Assembly: GCF_001623565.1 (NCBI RefSeq)
Contig: NZ_CP015196.1
Location: 434,001 to 498,000 of the forward strand
DNA: 64,000 nt
Reading direction: 5' to 3'
From: Streptococcus marmotae
GTDB taxonomy: Bacteria > Bacillota > Bacilli > Lactobacillales > Streptococcaceae
Shown: positions 42,994 through 51,908 of the stretch, piece after piece
Numbering within the stretch: the first letter of the stretch is position 1
How the letters are laid out: every line of letters begins with the position of its first letter
Made by a program: the position numbers and the translations under genes
Notes under the pieces: model-generated
Databases searched by the model: none
What the model saw: the letters and a program-made list of their open reading frames with translations, nothing else
Told to the model about the DNA's origin: nothing

Positions 42994-43863
42994 CTATCTT
43001 CGATAAGTTCCTTTTCTCTTCTTAGCCTGTATGCCCCGCTTCCGCTGATAGCGAATGATAGCACCTATCAGCACGATGACAAGCAGGCAATTGATATAAA
43101 ACAGGTATTTGTAAAAGTTTGCCTGACTGGCTTTTTCTTGCTCAGACTGCTCCTCTTCTGCCACATAGTCCGTCCGCTCCCCTGTCACCAAGAGACGGTG
43201 ACTGTTAATCATATAAGGCGTACAGGTTAAGAGTGTCACATAATCCTTGCCCTCTTCAATCGCGATGGACTTTAAGTCACTGGGCTCCACCACTTTGATA
43301 GCAACTACTCGATAGGCTAAGGTCTCTTTGATGTTGCGCACATAAAAGAGGTCCCCTTTTTTCACCTTATCAAGGTCTGTGAAGAGACGGGCAGTTGGTA
43401 GGCCACGATGAGCTGTCAAGACGGAATGGGTGCTGGCGCCACCGATTGGTAGCGAAGTCGCCTCCAAGTGGCCAACCCCTTTTTGTAAGACCGCCTCTGT
43501 CGTTCCGGCATAGATGGGAATTTCTTGCGAAATCCTTGGAATCTTCACATAGCCAATCTGCTCATTGACCTCGAGCATACGGGCATATTCTTTCAGACCA
43601 TCTTTTTGGCGCTGCGTAAAGATATCCTGTATACCGTCTTGCATCTGATGGACTTCATTGTAGGCCTGAGCCAGACCAATCCTTCGGTCAATCTCAGATG
43701 TGTCAATCGCAGAAGCTTGCTGATCAAACTCCTGCACCGTCACCCGAGAAGCGTAGTAATACATCACCTGACTGACAATCGGAAAGAGCATAATCGCAAA
43801 ACCAAGTAAAAATATCACAATGAGAAACTTTTTGCCTTTTTTCTGCCGACTTCGTTTACGCAT
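42994..43863 (-). CDS. srtC: Class C (pilus) sortase, second copy
   Basis: The 289-residue membrane transpeptidase has N- and C-terminal membrane helices and catalytic H152 (TAHRGL), C214 (LLTCTPY) and R223. Class C sortases join pilin subunits through lysines. The lid region reads QDIFTQRQKDG (about 79-89) instead of the usual DPW/DPF motif, so its active site may be less autoinhibited. It overlaps the first sortase gene by 8 nt. Confidence 0.92.
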   Translation of the reverse strand: MRKRSRQKKGKKFLIVIFLLGFAIMLFPIVSQVMYYYASRVTVQEFDQQASAIDTSEIDRRIGLAQAYNEVHQMQDGIQDIFTQRQKDGLKEYARMLEVNEQIGYVKIPRISQEIPIYAGTTEAVLQKGVGHLEATSLPIGGASTHSVLTAHRGLPTARLFTDLDKVKKGDLFYVRNIKETLAYRVVAIKVVEPSDLKSIAIEEGKDYVTLLTCTPYMINSHRLLVTGERTDYVAEEEQSEQEKASQANFYKYLFYINCLLVIVLIGAIIRYQRKRGIQAKKRKGTYRR

Positions 43864-44725
43864 TCTCTTTCACTTTCTTGTGCTTACGATACAACCTGAT
43901 AAAGAGTATCAATAAGATAATAAGCAGTACCAAGGTACCATAGAATAATACTTTATATAGCTGATTTTCTTTGAAGCTGCTCGTCTCTTTTTCTTCGATT
44001 GCTTCCACATATTCGATGCGGTGCCCTCTAACCAATAGCCGATGAGTATTGACCATGTAGGGTGTACAAGTCAAGAGCGTTACATAGTCATGACCTTGCA
44101 CTACCGCTAATTGCTCAATGTCTGTCGGTTCGATAACGGTAATTTGATCCACCTCATAAGCTAAGGTCCCCCCGAGATAATGGATATAAAATTTGTCACC
44201 CTTTTCCAGCTTGTCTAAATTGGTAAACAACTTGGCCGTCGGCAGACCTCTATGAGCCGTCAGGACGGCATGAGTATTATTGCCACCGACAGGAAGAGAA
44301 GTCCCTTCCAAATGACCAACACCACGCTGTAAGACATTTTCTGAACTTCCCGCGTAAATGGGCAAATCTTCGACAATTTTTGGAATGCGAACATGGCCAA
44401 TTTGCTCATTAACTTCCAGCATCTTGGCGTATTCCTTCAGGCCTGCTTTTCTCTCTTCTTCTGAGTAGGGGTCTGTAATCTCAATATTATTTCCAGAAGC
44501 AACGCTATCGTTGTAGGCTTCTGCTAGACGGACACGTCGCTCAATTTCTGATTTGTCAATTTTTTTCACACCATCATCAAAGCTAGCCACTTCGACAATC
44601 GATGCTCGGTAGTAGAGGTATTGACTAACTAGAGGAAACGCCAATACACCAAAACCGACTAAAAAGATAAGGAGTGAGAGGACTCGCCTCATCGTCCATT
44701 TGCCTTGTTTTCTAGTTCTGGTCAT
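43856..44725 (-). CDS. srtC: Class C (pilus) sortase, first copy
   Basis: The 289-residue protein has the same layout as its downstream paralogue, with catalytic H158, C220 and R229 and a recognisable lid D85-P86-Y87 in TDPYSEEERKAG. It overlaps the ancillary pilin gene by 14 nt. It probably polymerises the major pilin at its YPKN lysine and the IPHTG signal. Both sortases are closely related, so they may have arisen by duplication with later specialisation. Confidence 0.93.
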   Translation of the reverse strand: MTRTRKQGKWTMRRVLSLLIFLVGFGVLAFPLVSQYLYYRASIVEVASFDDGVKKIDKSEIERRVRLAEAYNDSVASGNNIEITDPYSEEERKAGLKEYAKMLEVNEQIGHVRIPKIVEDLPIYAGSSENVLQRGVGHLEGTSLPVGGNNTHAVLTAHRGLPTAKLFTNLDKLEKGDKFYIHYLGGTLAYEVDQITVIEPTDIEQLAVVQGHDYVTLLTCTPYMVNTHRLLVRGHRIEYVEAIEEKETSSFKENQLYKVLFYGTLVLLIILLILFIRLYRKHKKVKENA

Positions 44726-45914
44726 CTGTTTTTCTCTTCTTTTTCACAATCAACACCAGACCAATAGCTAGTAGTCCAATCATTCCCATGATGCTCACAG
44801 CCTCCCCTGTATGCGGTAGGAATTGACGAATGATAGGAGGAAGATTTGAACTTGGTGGAGTTAACTTTGGATCAGTTGGCGGACTGGGTGGCGTAGAAGC
44901 GAGTGGTTTATTGATAATCTCTAAAATCGTACCATCCATATAAGATGTGGCCGTCACGCTAAAGCGAATCTCTTGCGACAAGAGAGCATACTCTACCCCA
45001 TCGACTACGGGAGCCTTCTCTTCTCTTAGGAAATAATCACCATACGGCAGATTCGTCACCTCAAAATAGCCATTTTCATCTGAAGTCACCTGAAAAAGAG
45101 TGTTTTTCTTGCTGTCCAGAACAGTGAAGACTGCGCCTTTCAAGACTGCTTTTTCTTCATTGACTTTTCTAAATCGTTTTCCGCCCTTATCTGTCGGCTT
45201 GTTTTCTACCTCGATGTGAGCCACATTTCCTTGTTTGATAGTAACTGCATAGTCTTGTTGCAACAGCTGATAGCCTGGAAGCGCTCTGACTTCCTTGAAA
45301 TAATAGTCTCCTTCGGCGAGACCTGAAATGGAAAGCCGACCATTTCGATCCGTCTCTAGCTCATGCACGCCATCTGCATCGAGTGTCGCTTGGCCATGTT
45401 TCACGCGCACGGGCTGATGATTGGCATCGTAGAGAGTAAAAACGACTCCAGCTAACGGAGATTTTCCCCCATCCTTCCATTCATACTTAAAAAGCTGAAC
45501 ATCTCCAGTAGGGTGATAGGGCTTAGCATAAATTACATGGTCTTTTCCAACATCTGTCACCCCCAAGAGAAAAGGCGCAATAGTACTGACAAGTTGGTTA
45601 GTACTTGAAGAAACTGCAACCACATAGTAGGTGCCCAACCCTACAGTAACAATCTGTTTTCCAAGCTCTCCGGACGCCCGTGTCTCCACAAATGGATAGG
45701 TCTTTTCCAACACGTCTTTAGAGAGTGTTTTGACTTTCTCTATCTGTCCTTTATCTGCTATCTGAAACAGCTGGTAGCGAACATCTTGCTGGCCAACAGG
45801 GCTGATAATGGTCACACCTACTTGTTGGTCATCTGCGTGGACTGGTCGGATAAAGCTCACCAAACCTAACGTTAAACTCGTCATCAGCAGAGCGAACAAC
45901 TTCCTGATTTTCAT
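44712..45914 (-). CDS. Ancillary pilin with CnaB domains
   Basis: The 400-residue surface protein has a signal peptide ending at VHA, then repeated Ig-like CnaB domains with E-box segments (EGDYYFKEVRALPGYQ, YGDYFLREEKAPVVDG). A Pro-rich stretch precedes LPHTGE, a membrane helix and the KKKRK tail. It is likely a minor or anchoring pilin. Two ATGs (45923, 45914) are possible; the second has better spacing from AAAGGAG. It overlaps the first sortase gene and follows two hairpins. Confidence 0.88.
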   Translation of the reverse strand: MKIRKLFALLMTSLTLGLVSFIRPVHADDQQVGVTIISPVGQQDVRYQLFQIADKGQIEKVKTLSKDVLEKTYPFVETRASGELGKQIVTVGLGTYYVVAVSSSTNQLVSTIAPFLLGVTDVGKDHVIYAKPYHPTGDVQLFKYEWKDGGKSPLAGVVFTLYDANHQPVRVKHGQATLDADGVHELETDRNGRLSISGLAEGDYYFKEVRALPGYQLLQQDYAVTIKQGNVAHIEVENKPTDKGGKRFRKVNEEKAVLKGAVFTVLDSKKNTLFQVTSDENGYFEVTNLPYGDYFLREEKAPVVDGVEYALLSQEIRFSVTATSYMDGTILEIINKPLASTPPSPPTDPKLTPPSSNLPPIIRQFLPHTGEAVSIMGMIGLLAIGLVLIVKKKRKTDDQN

Positions 45915-45959
45915 CTCTTTCATTCTCCTTTATTTTCCTAAGAGCATACATGTCTTTTC

Positions 45960-46009
45960 AAGGAGGATTTCGCAAAACCCTCCTTAAGAAAACAGGTGAC
46001 AAGCACCTG
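45960..46009 (-). terminator. Paired hairpins between major and ancillary pilin genes
   Basis: CAGGTG/CACCTG (45993-46009) with TTTT after it on the minus strand, and AAGGAGG/CCTCCTT (45960-45985). Partial termination here would give excess major pilin over the downstream products. The second stem has no T run, so it may also protect mRNA ends. Confidence 0.55.
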
Positions 46010-46046
46010 CTCTTCTTATCTCCATATCTTCATTCTGTATGAGAAA

Positions 46047-47798
46047 TTAGCTATGTTTTTTATCTTTTTTCAAGCCAAACACTGCAAGTCCCATCAAAGC
46101 AAGGCCGCTCACCACAAAGATGATGGTTCCGATGCCACCTGTATGTGGAATGTTTGGACGTTTGTTGTTGACTACTTCTTGCGGATCTGCATTTCCTGCG
46201 TTAGCTGTAATCGTCGTTGGATTTGTATTGTATGAAGTTTGGTTTACTTTGAATTCAATACGACCTGACAAGACTACATAACCAGCAGGAGCTTTTGTTT
46301 CTTGTAAGTAGTAAGCTTTCTCACCATCACTCTTGTTATCAGCTGTATTTGTATCAGGTGTATAACCAAGACCTTTGATTTCAAATTCACCTTTCGCATC
46401 TGACTTCAAGACAATCTCTTTACCAGCCTCAACTGTTCCGCCAAATTTACCTGCATCAATAGCAGTTTTGTTTGCCTTGATCAAACCTTCTGTCCATTTA
46501 AGTGCTTCTCCGCCTGTTGCCTCTTTATATAATTGGAATTCAGCACCTTGAAGTTTCGTTTTTGCTTCACCTTCTCCGACCTTCACAAATCTCTTACCAC
46601 CTGTGTAGACATAAACTGGTGGAGTTGGCGGAGTTGTTGGTGGTACTGGTGGCTCACCTGGTGTTCCTGGAGGTGTCGGTGGAGTTGTTGGTGGTACTCC
46701 TGGTGTTCCTGGAGGTGGAGTTGGATCTTTTGGATCACCATGTTGGCCACCACGGTTATTGTAGGTAATTGTGGTACTGTTTTCAATTCCTTTACCAAGG
46801 ACAGCTGTTTCATTGATTGTTGCTTTTAGGGTAACATCAACGTATGGTTTGTCAGCTGTATTTGTAGCCTTATCTAACTCTTCTTGGTTTGCATATAGAC
46901 CACGTTTGTCAACAGAGATGTTGTTTGCAATCCAGTCAAGACCAGCATCAGTCAAGGCAACTTCTACCTTACGGCTAGCCTCATCGTATTTAACAGTATA
47001 GTGAGTCTCAACTGTTAAATCTTGGCCACCAACTGTGACTTTCTCAACTCCCTTATAGTCCAATTGAGAGTCAAGAGTATCATTGAATTGATAGGTCTTG
47101 TAGTCATTGATATTTTTAGGAATCGTTCCTTTCAGATGGAAGTTGATGTCATCTCCGATATTGTAGCTTCCTTCATTTTGACCAACATTCTCAACATCCT
47201 TATCTGCAACTGGTGTGTTAGAAGTTACGTTCTTTGGATAGACGTGCACTTCGCTCAAGTAGCCCGAACCATCTGCAGCACCCATCGGGAATGTCAAACG
47301 GAATGGTACAGCATAGGCTTTTGATACTTCTTGTGGAGCATTCTTTTCAATGACCCAGTACGTACCATTTTGGTCTTTCGTACGTTTAAACTCTGTAAGA
47401 CCAGAAGCATCTGTTGCCGTCAATTCACCATTGTCTGTATAAAGTTTATCCAACTGCTCCTCTGTCATTCCGCGGAGTTCGTCATCGTTCTTTCCATCTG
47501 TTACTTTATACCATTTGAAGGTAACACCTGCCAAACCTTTGACATCTGCTCCTAATTCTGCCTTAAGCTCCTCTAGCGATTTTGCTACACCATTTTCATT
47601 GAGAGCAATTTTTTCATACGATTCTGCCTGCAACTTGGTAATCTTAACCGTAGTTGAATCAGGCACCTCTGCTGTCGTAACTGGTCCTTCAGCTACTACC
47701 GAAGTCACAGGTGATAATGGATAAGCTAGAGGGGCAACAACGCCACCTAATAACGCAGCCAAGACACCTAACTGAATAAGTTGTTTTTGTTTCTTCAC
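46047..47798 (-). CDS. Major (backbone) pilin
   Basis: The 583-residue protein starts with GTG after AAAGGAG. It has a signal peptide ending near VVA (about 35) and an N-terminal D1-like domain containing the pilin motif V-YPKN (187-190), whose K189 is the polymerisation lysine. Isopeptide-type Ig domains follow, then an unusual Pro/Gly/Thr-rich linker (about 345-395), a CnaB domain with E-box YYLQETKAPAGY, and an IPHTG sorting signal near 550. It is first in the pilus operon, behind a promoter with a G10 tract. Confidence 0.9.
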   Translation of the reverse strand: MKKQKQLIQLGVLAALLGGVVAPLAYPLSPVTSVVAEGPVTTAEVPDSTTVKITKLQAESYEKIALNENGVAKSLEELKAELGADVKGLAGVTFKWYKVTDGKNDDELRGMTEEQLDKLYTDNGELTATDASGLTEFKRTKDQNGTYWVIEKNAPQEVSKAYAVPFRLTFPMGAADGSGYLSEVHVYPKNVTSNTPVADKDVENVGQNEGSYNIGDDINFHLKGTIPKNINDYKTYQFNDTLDSQLDYKGVEKVTVGGQDLTVETHYTVKYDEASRKVEVALTDAGLDWIANNISVDKRGLYANQEELDKATNTADKPYVDVTLKATINETAVLGKGIENSTTITYNNRGGQHGDPKDPTPPPGTPGVPPTTPPTPPGTPGEPPVPPTTPPTPPVYVYTGGKRFVKVGEGEAKTKLQGAEFQLYKEATGGEALKWTEGLIKANKTAIDAGKFGGTVEAGKEIVLKSDAKGEFEIKGLGYTPDTNTADNKSDGEKAYYLQETKAPAGYVVLSGRIEFKVNQTSYNTNPTTITANAGNADPQEVVNNKRPNIPHTGGIGTIIFVVSGLALMGLAVFGLKKDKKHS

Positions 47799-47845
47799 GT
47801 TAAATCTCCTTTTCTTTTATTTTAAGTTAATATGAAGACAAGGTG

Positions 47846-47875
47846 ATTTTACCCCCCCCCCGAAGGTTTTGTCAA
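47846..47875 (-). promoter_or_regulatory. Pilus operon promoter with a G10 tract in the spacer
   Basis: On the minus strand TTGACA (47870-47875), an 18-bp spacer made of AAACCTTC plus ten G (47852-47861), then TAAAAT (47846-47851). The start codon is about 47 nt downstream of the -10. Slippage in the homopolymer would change spacer length between 17, 18 and 19 bp and so promoter strength. Confidence 0.85.
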
Positions 47876-48040
47876 GCATTTATGTGCAAATCCTTTATAC
47901 TCTTATAAAATTCATAATCTTCTGATTTTTCTGTATATTTTCATTTTTTGACTTCCTTTATCAAACAAGGAATAGTTACAACTCTTATAATACCAACGAT
48001 GTTTCCGTTTCCACTTTTTTAAAAACCTGCTTAAAATAGG

Positions 48041-48127
48041 CCTTTTGTCACTAGAAAATCTGTCCTTCCTCTATTTCTACAGTATATACCATTATTCTAG
48101 GATTTTTTGTCACCTTTTGTCACTAGA
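48041..48127 (+). repeat. Direct repeats upstream of the pilus promoter
   Basis: CCTTTTGTCACTAGA occurs at 48041-48055 and 48113-48127, with a partial TTTTTTGTCACC at 48103-48114. They lie 170-250 bp upstream of the -35, where an activator could bind. The gap 47876-48202 is otherwise AT-rich and holds no gene. Confidence 0.5.
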
Positions 48128-48202
48128 TATGGAAGCAACTATTTTAAAATAGCTAATTTTAAATCGCAAAAAAATAGAAGAATTTTACATCTTCCATTTT
48201 TA

Positions 48203-48928
48203 TTATTCCACTCCAAAGACAGTCAAGGCTTCCAATTCATCGGCAGTCAATCTACGATAGGCTCCCAGAGCGAGCTCATCGTCCAAAGTCAAGGGTCCCA
48301 TGCTAAGCCGCTGTAAATCCGTCACTTCTTTGCCACAGGCTGCGACCATTCGCTTGACTTGGTGGAATTTTCCTTCAGCGATACGGATGTGAACCAGCGA
48401 TGTTTCCTCGTTTTCATCCGTTTCTATAATCTCCAAATCCGCTGGCTGACAGGTAAAGTCTTTCAACTCTATCCCTTGAGCAAATCGATTGCGGTCTTCT
48501 GCCGTCATGATGCCTGCCACCTCAGCTTGATAGAGCTTCTCCACATGTTTTTTAGGCGACAAAAGCTCGTGAGCCAGTGCCCCATTATTGGTCAAGAGCA
48601 AGAGACCATGGGTATCGATGTCCAGCCTTCCAACCGGAAAGACCTCTTTTTGCCGAGCCGTATCATCTAGCAGGTCAAGAACCGTCTTGTGCTTGGCATC
48701 TTCCGTCGCCGAAATGACGCCCTTTGGCTTATTTAAGAGATAGTAAACAAATTTTTCATAGGTTAACACCTGTCCTTGATAGGTGATAATATCCTCTTTT
48801 TCATCAATCTGAGCCTTGGCAGATTTTTCGATGGTTTCGTTGACCATAACCTTGCCTGACTTGAGGATTTTTTTGACCTCTGTCCGTGAACCAAGGCCAC
48901 ATTCCACTAAAAACTTATCCAAACGCAT
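48203..48928 (-). CDS. 16S rRNA pseudouridine synthase (RsuA family)
   Basis: The 241-residue enzyme has an N-terminal S4 RNA-binding domain (MRLDKFLVECGLGSRTEVKKILKSG) and a catalytic core with the Asp motif GRLDIDTHGLLLLTNNG. A later KKHVEKLYQAEV and KFHQVKRMVAACG complete the RsuA-type signature. RsuA makes pseudouridine 516 in 16S rRNA. RluB/RluE specificity cannot be excluded, but the short length favours RsuA. Confidence 0.88.
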   Translation of the reverse strand: MRLDKFLVECGLGSRTEVKKILKSGKVMVNETIEKSAKAQIDEKEDIITYQGQVLTYEKFVYYLLNKPKGVISATEDAKHKTVLDLLDDTARQKEVFPVGRLDIDTHGLLLLTNNGALAHELLSPKKHVEKLYQAEVAGIMTAEDRNRFAQGIELKDFTCQPADLEIIETDENEETSLVHIRIAEGKFHQVKRMVAACGKEVTDLQRLSMGPLTLDDELALGAYRRLTADELEALTVFGVE

Positions 48929-49002
48929 CTTCTACTCTCCTTTTCCTTTATGATACAATTTTTCCACCAGACAAGCAACTGCATTTGCCAAAAACACTCC
49001 TC

Positions 49003-49374
49003 ATACTCTATAAAAATCAACATCTGACTAGGATGAGGCTGAGACAAAAGTGTCTAGCTCAATTCCCTTATAGATTTAACAGTTTGATAGTTGTCGGGTT
49101 TGTAAAACGTTGATCAATCAACATTCTACAAACCGCGTCAACCTTGCGGGGTATGAACAGTCAGGGGAGTGACTGTTTATACCTGAACCCAAAAATTGGA
49201 AAGCGAAGACGACAAAATCGATTTCTGCGAAATACCGATTTTTCTCTCACTCCCAAGATGATCGATAAAACTAGCCTAGCTTGTGTCCTAAAAACCGCAA
49301 GGGGTAAGCAAGGTTAGCTGGACTGTTGATGCAAAGTGAGTGAACGACGCCAGATTTTGATGGTTGACAAGTAT
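49003..49374. repeat. MITE-like compound repeat, 372 bp
   Basis: The ends ATACTCTATAAAAATCAACA and the reverse complement of the right end (ATACTTGTCAACCATCAAA) form imperfect terminal inverted repeats of about 25 bp, shared with 57219-57487. The inside holds other modules found elsewhere: GAGGCTGAGACAAAAGTGTC, GTCGGGTTTGTAAAACGTTG, CAGTCAGGGGAGTGACTG and AATCGATTTCTGCGAAAT. It encodes nothing and fills the gap between the rsuA-type gene and def. Confidence 0.65.
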
Positions 49375-49433
49375 CAAACTTTCTTTCTACGCCCATTTAT
49401 GGTATAGTTATCAATGAGAAAAAGGAGAATACT

Positions 49434-50048
49434 ATGTCTGTAATTGAACGATTAACCAAAGCTAGTCACTTAATTGATATGAACGATATTATTCGCGAAG
49501 GCCATCCAACCTTGCGAAAAGTAGCCGAGGAGGTGTCTTTTCCCTTGAGCGATGAAGACGTGATTCTTGGGGAAAAAATGCTACAATTCCTCAAACACTC
49601 ACAGGACCCTGTTATGGCTGAGAAAATGGGGCTTCGTGGCGGGGTGGGACTCGCAGCACCACAGCTTGATATTTCAAAGCGAATCATTGCCGTCCTTGTC
49701 CCGAACGCTCCTGACGAAGAGGGCAATCCTCCCCTTAATGCCTATGATCTAGAAGCTGTCATGTACAATCCAAAAATCATCTCTCATTCTATACAAGACG
49801 CTGCTTTAGCAGACGGAGAGGGTTGTTTATCAGTCGATCGCGAGGTCCAAGGTTATGTGGTTCGTCATGCGCGAGTGACCGTGGAATATATGGATAAACA
49901 TGGTGAAAAACATCGCCTCAAACTAAAAAGTTACAACTCTATCGTTGTCCAACACGAGATTGATCATATCAATGGCATCATGTTTTACGACCGAATCAAC
50001 CAAAACAAACCCTTTGAAATCAAAGAAGGCATGTTGGTCATTGAGTAA
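49434..50048 (+). CDS. def: Peptide deformylase
   Basis: The 204-residue metalloenzyme removes formyl groups from nascent protein N-termini. All three motifs are present: [11 protein letters not shown] (motif I), [13 protein letters not shown] (motif II) and [14 protein letters not shown] (motif III, HEIDH metal site). It has the longer type 2 insertions of Gram-positive deformylases. AAAGGAG precedes the ATG. Both flanks are repeat blocks in inverted orientation. Confidence 0.97.
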   Translation: MSVIERLTKASHLIDMNDIIREGHPTLRKVAEEVSFPLSDEDVILGEKMLQFLKHSQDPVMAEKMGLRGGVGLAAPQLDISKRIIAVLVPNAPDEEGNPPLNAYDLEAVMYNPKIISHSIQDAALADGEGCLSVDREVQGYVVRHARVTVEYMDKHGEKHRLKLKSYNSIVVQHEIDHINGIMFYDRINQNKPFEIKEGMLVIE

Positions 50049-50065
50049 TCTGAAAAAGGGAGTAC

Positions 50066-50410
50066 GACAAAAATCGTGATTTCGTAGAAATCGATTTACC
50101 TCATTTCTTTATCTCTAGGTTCGGGCTAAACGAATCCACTGGATTCGTTTCCGCTCACCCCCGCAAGGTTGACTAGCTTCCACAATTGAGAATTGTGAAA
50201 GGTTGGGAATAGGGCTAGCAAAGAAATGCTCGCTAGCCTCTTTAATAGAATGTTGATTTAGCAACGTTTTACAAACCCGACAATCCTCGCTTTCAAATTT
50301 CTAGGCTCAGGTATCAATAGTCACTCCCCTGACTACTGATATAAGTCAAACTATTAAAACTATAAAAGAAGCAAGGCTGGACACTTTTGTCCTGGCCTCT
50401 TTTGCTTTAT
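50066..50410. repeat. Modular repeat block downstream of def, inverted relative to 49030-49260
   Basis: The block reads in reverse complement the modules seen before def: AATCGTGATTTCGTAGAAAT, the palindrome CACAATTGAGAATTGTG (also at 57249), GTTTTACAAACCCGACAA, TCACTCCCCTGACTA and GGACACTTTTGTCCTGGCCTC. Its first part also matches 23953-24034. No gene lies between 50049 and 50684. Confidence 0.65.
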
Positions 50411-50546
50411 AGAGATAGTCTTAGTAAAATATCGTTGTCTAAAAAATATTAAAAAGACTATCAATTTAATACAGACGGACGAGCTATCTTACATATCCGA
50501 GATAGCCGTTCCAGTCGCACACGAAACGGAGCTGGTCGCACGAAAG

Positions 50547-51265
50547 TCATAACCACCCGTGAAAACGGGTGGCTTGTACACCGGCTATAAGCCGTTTCCC
50601 TCCAGCGGGCGTCTAAAGACGCTCGCTGAACTTCGTTCAGGTTAGTGCTATAATTACTTGACTCATGCTAGTCACAACGGGCTTTTATCTTGTTCTAAAA
50701 CTGCCATCTGAAAATGGATCTTCATACTCTTTGACACTCAAGAATCAAGTGCAATGTCATTTTTCTCCTGTTCGCGAATATAGACGCGAACGTTTTTTCG
50801 TTCAGTCCAACGGTACTAACATAGTAGCCTCTAACCCAAAACTTTCGATTTCCATACTTATATTTTAAATTAGCATGTTTATCAAATATCATTAAAGCGC
50901 TTTCACTTTTCAAATAACCCATAAAATCGGAAATAGAAAGTTTTGGTGGCATCAATACAAGCATATGAACATGATCTGACATCATGTGTCCCTCAATGAT
51001 TTCAACACCTTTGTATTGACATAGATGACGGAAGATAGCAATTAAATCCTGTCTAATTTTCTAGTAAATGGATTTTCTGCGATACTTCGGTGTGAAAACT
51101 ATATGATATTTGCACATCCATTTAGTATGTGATAAACTGTAACTGGTTTTAGCCATTGCTAAAATAGTCCACTGGACTATTTTACTCCCCCTTTATCTAA
51201 CCTGAGCAATTAAATTATAACAGGAAAAAGAAAACCACCAGCTATGCTGGTGGTTTTCTTTTTTT
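50547..51265 (-). mobile_element. Degenerate IS200/IS605-type element
   Basis: A broken Y1 transposase gene is flanked by hairpins: CCACCCGTGAAAACGGGTGG and the GGCTATAAGCC, AGCGGGCGTC/GACGCTCGCT stems on the left (50554-50632), and AACCACCAGC-TAT-GCTGGTGGTT on the right (51235-51256). Subterminal hairpins are the end signals of this family. There is no tnpB. Confidence 0.7.
50685..51156 (-). pseudogene. tnpA: IS200/IS605 TnpA transposase, disrupted
   Basis: Y1 HUH transposase. The N-terminus (MAKTSYSLSHTKWMCKYHIVFTPKYRR) is followed by an in-frame TAG near 51063. The middle with HUH-like MSDHVHMLVLMPP and the catalytic RKFWVRGYYVSTVG tyrosine region is intact. Frame is lost again near 50800 (VRVYIREQEKND reads in another frame), and a last shift leaves LSVKEYEDPFSDGS to the end. 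Three lesions mean it is dead. Confidence 0.8.
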
Positions 51266-51269
51266 CTCT

Positions 51270-51703
51270 TCGAGAAAAACTGGCTCGAAGCCATAACAGA
51301 AAGCTCCGTCCGCTATGTATCGTTAGATGAGAAGGGAAGATCGTTGCTAAAACATGCCATCAAAGAAGCAAAAACAGTCAAAAAAATCACTGGCACTATC
51401 CTAAAACCTGAAAAAGATTATATCACGATCAGCATTAAAAATGGCAAGTTAAAACTAGAATCACCTTCATTCATGAACAAAATCTTTAAAATAGTGAGTA
51501 ACGAAGTCAATATCCATGTAACACCTCACATTATGCGCCACTTTTTCACCACTCAAGCCCTGATAGCTGGAGTAAACCAATACGATGTCATGCGGTACGT
51601 TGGACACACTCAAACTAGGACTACTTCCGCCTATACTCATATCCGAGACGAACGCGCCCAATTGGTCACAGATGCCTATATTGACAGCATTCGCGAGGCA
51701 TAA
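51270..51703 (+). pseudogene. C-terminal remnant of a tyrosine integrase
   Basis: An open frame without a start runs from about 51270 (NWLEAITESSVRYVSLDEKG) through a catalytic-domain end with H-I-M-R-H-FF, GHTQTRTTSAYTHI (nucleophile tyrosine) to TAA 51703. The N-terminal arm- and core-binding domains are missing. It marks an old integration event and lies against the IS200/IS605 element, which may have cut it. Confidence 0.75.
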
Positions 51704-51908
51704 AAATCCCGACATTTTTGCGACCTGTTACACATAATTCACAAATCGTGATAGGTACAAACCTTGATAAATCAACGTTTTTGCTATTTATTGTTTCCAT
51801 AAAAAGTGGCGAAAATTAGGTTTTTCTTATCGTTGCGATAGGTTTTTTATATTTTACAAAGGCTAGATACAGGAGTATACTAAGAACAACAAAAAGTGGA
51901 GGTGCCTT

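Noticed and set aside
46600..46760. CRISPR-like array in the repetitive GGTGTTCCTGG region
   Set aside because: The repeats are in frame, encode a proline-rich linker in the pilin, and there are no unique spacers or cas genes.
51704..51908. S-box or T-box riboswitch upstream of cysK
   Set aside because: Short inverted repeats exist (GATAAATCAACG, TATCGTTGCGATA) but no known riboswitch core was recognised.
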